10,641 nucleotides of DNA. Origin: RGIG2041 sp045537695 (GTDB taxonomy: Bacteria; Bacillota; Clostridia; UBA1381; UMGS1253). Under the pieces are notes generated by a model. The model searched no databases and was not told the DNA's origin. It saw only the letters and a list, made by a program, of their open reading frames with translations. A program made the position numbers and the translations under genes. Position 1 is the first letter of the stretch, and each line of letters starts with the position of its first letter. The DNA is taken from assembly GCA_045537695.1 (NCBI GenBank), contig JAZSQB010000078.1:1-10641 (forward strand). Direction: 5' to 3'. Below are positions 1 to 5,987 of this stretch, in pieces.

Positions 1-153
1 AAAACCTCTAATATTGTTTATAATGTGCCAAACTTTGCAACACAACCAATTATGCATATAAAAAGACATCTACAATTCAATTTCCCTTTGGGATTTTAAC
101 GAAAAGTCCGTTTCACAGAAAATCGAGTTATAGGACGAGGAGAAGGTGCAAAG

Positions 154-178
154 AAAAAAGGGCGATTTGAAATCGCCC
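154..178 (-). terminator. Putative rho-independent terminator (minus strand)
   Basis: A GC-capped hairpin has arms GGGCGATTT (160-168) and AAATCGCCC (170-178), followed on the minus strand by six T residues (the A run at 154-159). It lies downstream of the minus-strand pseudogene and could back up the terminator at 286-326. Short hairpins of this shape are also scattered as repeats in many Firmicute genomes, so it may be a repeat copy rather than a dedicated terminator. Confidence 0.5.
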
Positions 179-188
179 CCTACAAGTA

Positions 189-209
189 CGAATTTAAATT
201 GGCATCGTA
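189..209 (+). repeat. Copy 1 of a 21-bp near-identical direct repeat
   Basis: This 21-bp sequence recurs in the same orientation at 2105-2125 with two adjacent mismatches (TG here, CA there). The core CGAATTTAAAT and the block GCATCGTA are identical in both. The two copies bracket the deacetylase pseudogene and its promoter. It may be part of a dispersed intergenic repeat, or a trace of an event that moved the bracketed segment. Confidence 0.55.
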
Positions 210-285
210 TTATAACTATGATCAGCGAAGAAAGTAACATTCCATAAGCTGCATAAAAAGTGGAATTTTAGATGCAGAGTGAGGA

Positions 286-326
286 AAAGGCGTTGACACT
301 GTACTCATGTACGGGTCAACGCCTTT
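286..326 (-). terminator. Rho-independent terminator of the deacetylase pseudogene
   Basis: A perfect 12-bp stem pairs AAAGGCGTTGAC (286-297) with GTCAACGCCTTT (315-326). The loop contains a further GTAC/GTAC pairing around TCAT. On the minus strand the stem ends in TTTT. It sits 34 bp past the stop codon of the minus-strand deacetylase frame, the expected place for its terminator. Confidence 0.75.
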
Positions 327-359
327 AACAAAGCTATGCGCTAAAATTACCTTTTTATA

Positions 360-1969
360 TTACTTCTGTGTCCATTTTACTTCCAGTCCGAGGCTTTCGC
401 TTGCAAAGCGCAGCGGCACCATTGTGCGGTCGCTTCTGGTTGCAGGCGGTGCATCGAGCGTTACGCTCTCAGCGTTGACGGTTGCATTCGGGTTATCTAA
501 GAACATTACGATTTCGGTTTCGCCTTCGGTGATGGTGATTTTCTGCGTTGCATCCTCCCAGCCGACGGTCGCGCCGATGGTTTCGGACAGCGCGCGAATC
601 GGGATTAAGGTTCTGCCGTTTTCAATCACTGGATATACGCTGTCGTATTTTTCAAAGTCGATATCCTTGCTGTCGTATACGACGCGGATTTTGCCGCCGA
701 TTGCCGTTTCGTCGATTACTTCAATGACCTTCTTTTCTGCCGGCTTGTTTGCTGCCGCTGCAATGCAGTATTCGATGTACTGCGTCGGCGTCATAAAGAT
801 ACAGCCCTGGTCCTTTAAGTACAAGACCGCCTGCTCAAACACAGCGGCGTCGGCACCATCGTGGTTGGAAGCGTGAATCTGCACCACATAGTACGGCTTG
901 CCCAGGTTTTTCGGGTAGGTCTCCTGAATTGCGGCGAGTGCGTCCTTGCCGCTGACCTCCATATTTAAACGGTTGCCTAAATTGTACGCGCTGTGCAGTT
1001 TGTCATTGCCGTACTGTACGGAAGTGATTTTGCATGCAAACTTTGTGTTGACGAGATTTACAAATGTATCATCAATCTTGTTGTACGGCGCGCCGACACT
1101 TTGGATTCTGATATCGTGCTTTGCAAACAGGTCAATACCGTGGTTTAAATACATTTCCACCTCTTCGGCGCTTCTGCCGATAAAGTCAGCATCGTTTTGG
1201 AACACGCCGTGGACGTATTTTCCGTCGTGCTTGTAGCCGTGATGCCAGATTTCAAAGCCGTTGTCGACCCAGGCTTTGATTTCTGCCCATTGCGCATCCG
1301 AAAAACCTTCGCATTTATAGGTGATTGCACCAAAGCCGGCGACGATGCCGTGCTTTCGTCTAATTTTTCTCCGGAGGTGGTAATCATAATATCATCCCAA
1401 TAGGTACATTTTGTGTTGTCAATGGTTTGGAAAAAGCGGATGTCGAGCTTGGATTTGTCCGCAATCGGCTTTAATTCGCCCTTGGTGACCTCCTTGCCGT
1501 CCTTATAGCTTACGTAGGTGAGTGTTTCAAAATTGAGCTCGTACTTTACCTCGCACCAATTGTCTTTATTTGCACCGGTCAGTGCTGCATTGAGTGCGCC
1601 GTCGGTATAGAGCTGTATCGAGCAGGATACGCCGCCTGTCGTTTTTGCTTTTGCGGCAATGGTCAAATCCTTTAAACCGGTAATGTCAATGTACTTTACC
1701 ACGCGCGGACCGGTTTTGCTGTCTGCCGTGATGGTAAATTTGATGTATTTGTTGTCGGTGTCGTCGCTTTCAACAATACCCCAGGCTTCCTTGTCGTCGT
1801 TTTTGGTTACGACATCGTATTCACTGTTTTCCGTGTTGATGACCGTGCCTTACTCGTAGCTTTCAAAGTCGTCAGAAAACAGAACGGTTTCGGCTGCCGA
1901 TACGCCGATGCCGCTAAACAGCGATACAAGCAACAGCATTGCAAGTGTAATACTTAAAATTCTTTTCAT
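360..1969 (-). pseudogene. Decayed secreted polysaccharide deacetylase with stalk domain
   Basis: The ATG at 1969-1967 has AGGAGG 8 nt upstream and opens a clear signal peptide (MKRILSITLAMLLLVSLFSG, then VSAAE). The frame meets TAA at codon 40 (1852-1850) but continues in the same frame to about codon 201 with a LamG/CBM-like beta-rich region (FSDDFESYE, DITGLKDLTIAAKAK, YWDDIMI). Near 1350-1368 the reading changes frame. The new frame carries NodB-type deacetylase sequence: GFEIWHHGYKHD (the H-x3-H metal motif), VGAPYNKIDD and VVQIHAS. A copper-amine-oxidase N-domain-like stalk follows (NGRTLIPIRALSETIGATV, RTMVPLRFASESLGLEVKW). The TFDDG motif that carries the catalytic Asp is absent, so sequence was deleted at the junction as well as frame-shifted. 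An intact protein would act on cell-surface or exported polysaccharide. I infer a non-functional gene; the substrate is unknown. Confidence 0.85.
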
Positions 1970-1992
1970 AGGTAAAACCTCCTTTTGTCTCT

Positions 1993-2024
1993 ATTTTAAC
2001 ATAGTGAAAAAAAGAAAACATCAA
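1993..2024 (-). promoter_or_regulatory. Candidate promoter of the deacetylase pseudogene
   Basis: On the minus strand the sequence TGTTAAAAT forms an extended -10 (TAAAAT at 1998-1993 with TG at 2001-2000). The nearest -35-like hexamer, TTGATG at 2024-2019, is 20 bp away, longer than the usual 17, so recognition would lean on the extended -10. The start codon is about 24 nt downstream of the -10. Confidence 0.45.
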
Positions 2025-2063
2025 GTTTTTTGCGTTTTTTTTTAGTTTTTGGCGTAATTGCAT

Positions 2064-2098
2064 AAAAAAAGCTGTGCGTTTTAGTGAAAATGCACAGC
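2064..2098 (-). terminator. Rho-independent terminator, probably for the acn-icd operon
   Basis: Arms GCTGTGC (2071-2077) and GCACAGC (2092-2098) enclose an inner TTTT/AAAA pairing around AGTG. On the minus strand the hairpin runs into seven T residues (A run at 2064-2070). No minus-strand gene ends nearby except icd, whose stop is 345 bp upstream in transcript order. The palindromic element at 2162-2428 occupies most of the gap. Confidence 0.7.
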
Positions 2099-2104
2099 GG
2101 GGGG

Positions 2105-2125
2105 CGAATTTAAATCAGCATCGTA
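2105..2125 (+). repeat. Copy 2 of the 21-bp direct repeat
   Basis: It matches 189-209 at 19 of 21 positions in the same orientation. It starts 6 bp after the terminator hairpin at 2064-2098, within a run beginning GGGGGGCG. See copy 1 for interpretation. Confidence 0.55.
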
Positions 2126-2161
2126 GGGAAGGATTTATCCGTTCCATTCAAACAATAAAAT

Positions 2162-2428
2162 AAAGGCTCCCCTGTGTAAGGGGCGCGACGCGTTAAGAAA
2201 ATATGCCAGTGGCATATTTTCAGCCAAAGCGGGTTGCAATTTATAATTGCAACCCGGGTCGAAGACTGGATTGCCGAAGGCAAGACTGAGGGGTTGTAAC
2301 AACCCTCCCGTCACGCTTCGCGTGCCACCCTCTCCCTGCGGGTCGGTCATGCCGCGGCTCTGACAATCCACCGGATTGTCATTCACTACCGCGTCAGCCG
2401 CTTCGCTACCTTACACAGGGAGGGCTTT
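2162..2428. repeat. 267-bp palindrome-rich intergenic element with terminal inverted repeats
   Basis: The ends form a 20-bp inverted repeat with 17 matches: left end AAAGGCTCCCCTGTGTAAGG at 2162-2181, complementary to 2409-2428. Subterminal GACGCG (2187-2192) and CGCGTC (2390-2395) continue the pairing. Between them lie six compact palindromes: 2197-2221 (11-bp arms), 2230-2256 (12-bp arms), 2271-2283, 2291-2305, 2312-2324 and 2362-2380 (8-bp arms). There is no plausible gene inside: the 83-codon minus-strand frame across it has no ribosome binding site and just reads through the palindromes. The form is that of a MITE-like non-autonomous element or large REP-like repeat. From general familiarity, elements starting AAAGGCTCCC and ending in its complement are common in gut Clostridia; this was not searched. 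No target-site duplication is evident. Confidence 0.75.
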
Positions 2429-2442
2429 CGCGTGCGTTTCAA

Positions 2443-3654
2443 TTATAATAACTTCTTTAATCTTTCATTAACCTCAACCAAGAATTCCTCTGTGCCGACC
2501 TTCTTTTTGTTCTCTAAGGTCGAGAGGAGATACAAATCGCCGGTCATTACGCCTTCCTCGATGGTCTGAATCGTTGCCTTTTCGAGCTTGTCTGCAAAAG
2601 CAACTAATTCCGGCGTGTTGTCGAGTTCGCCGCGCTTACGGAGTGCGCCCGTCCAGGCAAAGAGGGTTGCTACGCTGTTTGTGGACGTTGCTTCACCCTT
2701 TAAGTGCTTGTAGTAGTGGCGCTGTACGGTGCCGTGCGCCGCTTCGTATTCGTATACGCCGTCCGGACTAACGAGTACGCTTGTCATCATTGCAAGCGAG
2801 CCGTACGCCGTAGCCACCATGTCACTCATTACGTCGCCGTCATAGTTTTTGCACGCCCAGATGTAGCCGCCCTCAGAGCGGATTACACGTGCAACCGCAT
2901 CGTCAATGAGTGTGTAGAAATATTCGATGCCCATTGCCTCGAACTTTGCCTTGTATTCGTTTTCATAAATTTCGGCAAAAATATCTTTAAAGCGGTGGTC
3001 GTACTGCTTGGAGATGGTGTCCTTGGTTGCAAACCACAAATCCTGCTTTGTATCAAGTGCGTAGTTAAAGCAGCAGCGTGCAAAGCTTGCAATTGAATTG
3101 TCCTTATTGTGCAGACCTTGTACGATACCGTCTGTGTCGGTAAATTCAAACACGGTCTGGCGTGTTTCCTTGCCATCCTTGGTGCAAACAAGCTCCACCT
3201 TGCTGCCCTTTTCCACCTGCATTTCCGTATTTTTATACACATCGCCGTAAGCGTGACGCGCGATGGTAATCGGCTTTGTCCAGGTCGGGATATATGGGGT
3301 AATACCGTTTACGATAATCGGGGCGCGGAAAACCGTACCGTCTAAAATCGCGCGGATGGTGCCGTTCGGCGATTTCCACATCTGCTTTAAGTTGTACTCG
3401 GTCATACGCGCCGCATTCGGCGTAATTGTTGCGCATTTTACCGCAACACCGTACTTCTTTGTCGCTTCTGCGGATTCTACGGTTACCTTATCGTCGGTTT
3501 CGTTTCTGTATTCTAAACCGAGGTCGTAGTATTCTGTCTTTAAATCCACATAGGGGAGAAGCAGAATATCTTTAATCATTTTCCAGATAATTCTGGTCAT
3601 TTCGTCGCCGTCCATTTCGACAAGCGGTGTTTTCATTAAAATCTTTTCTGCCAT
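2443..3654 (-). CDS. icd: NADP-dependent isocitrate dehydrogenase, eukaryotic-type
   Basis: This 403-aa protein oxidatively decarboxylates isocitrate to 2-oxoglutarate in the cytoplasm, reducing NADP+. It belongs to the homodimeric subfamily that includes human IDH1, not the E. coli Icd subfamily. Visible landmarks: EMDGDEMTRIIW (13-24), the substrate loop WKSPNGTIR (93-101), R110, ARHAYGDVY (132-140; R133 matches IDH1 R132), LIDDAV (249-254) and YDGDVMSD (271-278) for the metal-binding aspartates, and HGTVQRHY (308-315), whose Arg-His pair is the NADP 2'-phosphate signature. All key residues appear intact and the length is normal. The ATG at 3654 is chosen because GGAGGG lies 6 nt upstream and the protein start aligns with the family; the frame stays open for 28 more codons inside acn. 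It lies 2 bp after the acn stop, so the two are co-transcribed and probably translationally coupled. Confidence 0.96.
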   Translation of the reverse strand: MAEKILMKTPLVEMDGDEMTRIIWKMIKDILLLPYVDLKTEYYDLGLEYRNETDDKVTVESAEATKKYGVAVKCATITPNAARMTEYNLKQMWKSPNGTIRAILDGTVFRAPIIVNGITPYIPTWTKPITIARHAYGDVYKNTEMQVEKGSKVELVCTKDGKETRQTVFEFTDTDGIVQGLHNKDNSIASFARCCFNYALDTKQDLWFATKDTISKQYDHRFKDIFAEIYENEYKAKFEAMGIEYFYTLIDDAVARVIRSEGGYIWACKNYDGDVMSDMVATAYGSLAMMTSVLVSPDGVYEYEAAHGTVQRHYYKHLKGEATSTNSVATLFAWTGALRKRGELDNTPELVAFADKLEKATIQTIEEGVMTGDLYLLSTLENKKKVGTEEFLVEVNERLKKLL

Positions 3655-3656
3655 GT

Positions 3657-5594
3657 TTAACCCTCCAGACTTTCCTTGGTGTAGCTTAACAGTCCGCCGG
3701 CAAGCACGATTGCCTTGGTGCGGTCGGTCAGCTCGCATTTACATACAATCTTGTCGCCGGTGGTTTTGTTTTCTAAAATCAAATTTTCGCCGGCTTCAAT
3801 TTTTGCACGCACATCTGCGAGGGCAAGTTTGTCGCCTAAGTTGATTTTATCGTAATCTGCCTCATTTGCAAAGGTGAGCGGCAGAATACCTGCATTGATT
3901 AAGTTTGCGCGGTGGATGCGGGCAAAGGATTTTACCAACACCGCCTTTACACCGAGGTGGAGCGGTGCAAGCGCCGCGTGTTCACGAGAAGAACCCTGAC
4001 CGTAGTTTGCGCCGCCGACGATAATGCTGGCACCCATTTCTTCTGCACGTGCGGGAAAGGCTTCGTCACATACAGTAAAGCAGTGCTTGGAAATCGCCGG
4101 AATGTTCGAGCGCAGCGGCAAAATCTTTGCGCCAGCCGGCATAATGTGGTCGGTGGTGATGTTATCGCCAACCTTTAATGAGCAGCTGCAGTCGATGCTT
4201 TCTGCAAGCGGATGTGTTACAGGGAACGGCTTGATGTTCGGGCCGCGCAGGATTTCGACACTGTCCATATCCTTTTCATCGACCGGCTTTACAATCATAT
4301 TATCGTTGATTAAAAATTCTTCCGGGAGTACAAACTCCGGCATATCGCCGAGCGCTCTCGGGTCGGTGAGTACACCTGCTACAGCGCTCGCTGCAGCCAC
4401 TTCCGGAGAAACGAGGTAAATCTGACCGTCCTTTGTGCCGGAGCGGCCTTCGAAGTTACGGTTAAACGTACGAAGGGAAATACCCTTTGAATTCGGCGAC
4501 TGACCCATACCGATGCACGGGCCGCAAGCACTTTCCAGAATACGCGCGCCGGCATCAATTAAAATCGAGAGTGCGCCGTTATCTGCGAGCATATTTAATA
4601 CCTGCTTTGAGCCCGGAGCAATGGACAAAGATACATCCGGGTGCACGGTCTTTCCCTTTAAAATGTGCGCAACCTTGAGCATATCCTGCAAGGAAGAGTT
4701 TGTGCACGAGCCGATGCAGACCTGGTCAATCTTCATCTCGCCGATTTCTTTGATGGATTTGATATTATCCGGCGAGTGCGGGCAGGCTGCCAGCGGCTCT
4801 AATTCGGATAAGTTAATTATGATTTCTTCTTCATAAACTGCATCTGCATCTGCGCTTAATTCTACCCAAACGTCCTCGCGCTTCTGCGCCTTTAAAAATG
4901 CGCGTGTGATTTCATCGGATGGGAAAACAGATGTTGTTGCGCCGAGCTCTGCGCCCATGTTGGTGATGGTCGCTCTTTCCGGAACGGAAAGCGTCTTTAC
5001 GCCTTCGCCGCAGTATTCGATGACCTTGCCCACGCCGCCCTTCACGGAGAGGATGGACAAAAGCTTTAAAATAACGTCCTTTGCGGCAACCCACGGCTTT
5101 AATTTGCCGACAAGCTCTACCTTGCAAACCTTCGGGCAGGTGATGTAGTATGCGCCGCCACCCATTGCAACCGCAACGTCTAAGCCGCCTGCACCGATGG
5201 CGAGCATACCGATACCGCCGCCGGTCGGGGTATGACTGTCCGAGCCGATTAAGGTCTTGCCCGGTGCGCCGAAACGCTCTAAGTGCACCTGATGGCAGAT
5301 GCCGTTACCCGGACGGGAGAAGTAGATGCCGTGCTTTTTGGCAATCGAGCCGATAAAGCGGTGGTCATCTGCATTTTCAAAGCCAGATTGCAGTGTGTTA
5401 TGGTCGATATATGCAACAGAGCGCTCCGTGCGCACGCGCGGCACACCCATTGCCTCGAATTCGAGATATGCCATTGTGCCGGTTGCATCCTGGGTTAAGG
5501 TCTGATCAATGCGAAGCGCAATTTCCTCGCCCGGAATCATTTCGCCGCCGACAAGATGGTTTTTAATGATTTTTTGTGTAATATTGAGTCCCAT
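3657..5594 (-). CDS. acn: Aconitate hydratase (short monomeric type)
   Basis: This 645-aa cytoplasmic [4Fe-4S] enzyme interconverts citrate and isocitrate. The three cluster cysteines are visible in CIGSCTNSS (C297) and ACGPCIGMG (C357, C360). Other family blocks are DHNTLQ (64-69), GSDSHTPTGGGIGMLAIG (117-134), FNRNFEGRSG (377-386), TTDHIMPAGAKILPLRSN (480-497) in the swivel domain and GGANYGQGSSREHAAL (527-542) for substrate binding. At about 645 residues it is much shorter than AcnA (about 890) and fits the compact aconitase group of anaerobes and Aquifex-like bacteria; 3-isopropylmalate dehydratase is less likely because large and small domains are fused in one chain. The ATG at 5594 has AAGGAGGAG 7 nt upstream. 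It is first in a two-gene operon with icd, from a promoter at 5634-5662 overlapped by a dyad. The pair makes 2-oxoglutarate from citrate; no citrate synthase is in the window. Confidence 0.94.
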   Translation of the reverse strand: MGLNITQKIIKNHLVGGEMIPGEEIALRIDQTLTQDATGTMAYLEFEAMGVPRVRTERSVAYIDHNTLQSGFENADDHRFIGSIAKKHGIYFSRPGNGICHQVHLERFGAPGKTLIGSDSHTPTGGGIGMLAIGAGGLDVAVAMGGGAYYITCPKVCKVELVGKLKPWVAAKDVILKLLSILSVKGGVGKVIEYCGEGVKTLSVPERATITNMGAELGATTSVFPSDEITRAFLKAQKREDVWVELSADADAVYEEEIIINLSELEPLAACPHSPDNIKSIKEIGEMKIDQVCIGSCTNSSLQDMLKVAHILKGKTVHPDVSLSIAPGSKQVLNMLADNGALSILIDAGARILESACGPCIGMGQSPNSKGISLRTFNRNFEGRSGTKDGQIYLVSPEVAAASAVAGVLTDPRALGDMPEFVLPEEFLINDNMIVKPVDEKDMDSVEILRGPNIKPFPVTHPLAESIDCSCSLKVGDNITTDHIMPAGAKILPLRSNIPAISKHCFTVCDEAFPARAEEMGASIIVGGANYGQGSSREHAALAPLHLGVKAVLVKSFARIHRANLINAGILPLTFANEADYDKINLGDKLALADVRAKIEAGENLILENKTTGDKIVCKCELTDRTKAIVLAGGLLSYTKESLEG

Positions 5595-5614
5595 GCGGGT
5601 CTCCTCCTTTGTAA

Positions 5615-5636
5615 AATGTATATAGACTTATACATT
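5615..5636. promoter_or_regulatory. Candidate operator dyad at the acn promoter
   Basis: A perfect inverted repeat has arms AATGTATA (5615-5622) and TATACATT (5629-5636) separated by 6 bp. It overlaps the -10 hexamer and the predicted transcription start of acn, where a bound repressor would block initiation. The arm spacing and symmetry suit a dimeric DNA-binding protein. The regulator is not encoded in the window, and the arms do not clearly match a site I know. Confidence 0.5.
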
Positions 5637-5662
5637 ATACAAAATTTCAGAGAAAAAGTCAA
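5634..5662 (-). promoter_or_regulatory. Sigma-A promoter of acn-icd
   Basis: On the minus strand, TTGACT (5662-5657) and TATAAT (5639-5634) are separated by exactly 17 bp, only one mismatch from the sigma-A consensus. Initiation would fall near 5627, giving a leader of about 33 nt with a strong ribosome binding site. It is divergent from the mutS2-side promoter at 5701-5729; the two -35 boxes are 38 bp apart. Confidence 0.85.
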
Positions 5663-5700
5663 TAAAAGCGGGGAAAAAGCGCAAGAATATAGAAAGCATA

Positions 5701-5729
5701 TTGCAGTTTTTCACGCTTTGGTGTATAAT
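5701..5729 (+). promoter_or_regulatory. Sigma-A promoter upstream of the mutS2 leader
   Basis: TTGCAG (5701-5706) and a perfect TATAAT (5724-5729) are separated by 17 bp. Transcription would start near 5736. That is about 250 nt before the mutS2 start codon, so either the mRNA has a long leader or a separate small RNA starts here. Confidence 0.75.
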
Positions 5730-5735
5730 TAAGAA

Positions 5736-5987
5736 AAAATCGGTTTGTGGATTGAAAGGGACACATCGCGTGCGTGCAGTGCATTGCATTATCACGCTTA
5801 TGCACTGACAAGCACGGAAAAGCATGCGACCTTACACCGAGCGAGCAGAGGTTTATGGATATCGACTTTGTAAGCAGAGCTATTAACTCGTGCAGTTGCC
5901 GTGCGGCATGCATAGAAAAATTGATTTGACGATAAGTAACTTGCATACGGTTTTAAAATCCGACCGTTTGATGGGAGAAAGTAAGAC
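5736..5987 (+). other. Long structured leader or small RNA of unknown class
   Basis: The region between the promoter and mutS2 has no long plus-strand frame but clear structure. An interrupted 19-bp hairpin spans 5766-5829: 5766-5773 pairs with 5822-5829 (one G-U), GTG at 5774-5776 with CAC at 5813-5815, and CAGTGCAT (5777-5784) with ATGCACTG (5800-5807). A second hairpin spans 5891-5912 (TGCA and TGCC paired with GGCA and TGCA). A 5-bp ACGGT/ACCGT pairing closes nearer the gene. I do not recognise a T-box, tmRNA, RNase P, SRP RNA or a common riboswitch. No U-tract follows the hairpins, so readthrough into mutS2 is likely. A 24-codon frame at 5855-5929 (three Cys) has AGAGG only 3 nt before its ATG and is doubtful. 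Confidence 0.45.

Larger units (their letters stand above)
1..359. other. Non-coding left flank with terminator hairpins
   Basis: No convincing gene is present. The stretch is AT-rich and holds a TATAAT hexamer at 19-24 whose -35 would lie outside the window, two hairpins read as minus-strand terminators (154-178 and 286-326, listed separately), and one copy of a 21-bp sequence found again beyond the other end of the neighbouring pseudogene. A 33-codon GTG-started frame at 146-247 runs straight through the first hairpin and is not believed to be a gene. Confidence 0.7.

Noticed and set aside
146..247. 33-codon GTG-started frame near the left end
   Set aside because: Although a purine-rich stretch precedes it, it runs through a terminator-like hairpin and has no recognisable protein features.
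160..2160. CRISPR array or phage/defence system
   Set aside because: No regularly spaced repeats, and no cas, toxin-antitoxin, integrase or restriction genes anywhere in the window.
2135..2386. 83-codon minus-strand open frame across the palindromic element
   Set aside because: No ribosome binding site, no family resemblance, and it simply translates hairpin sequence of the repeat.
3655..3738. 28-codon N-terminal extension of isocitrate dehydrogenase
   Set aside because: It overlaps the 3' end of acn; the internal ATG at 3654 has a proper ribosome binding site and matches the family N-terminus.
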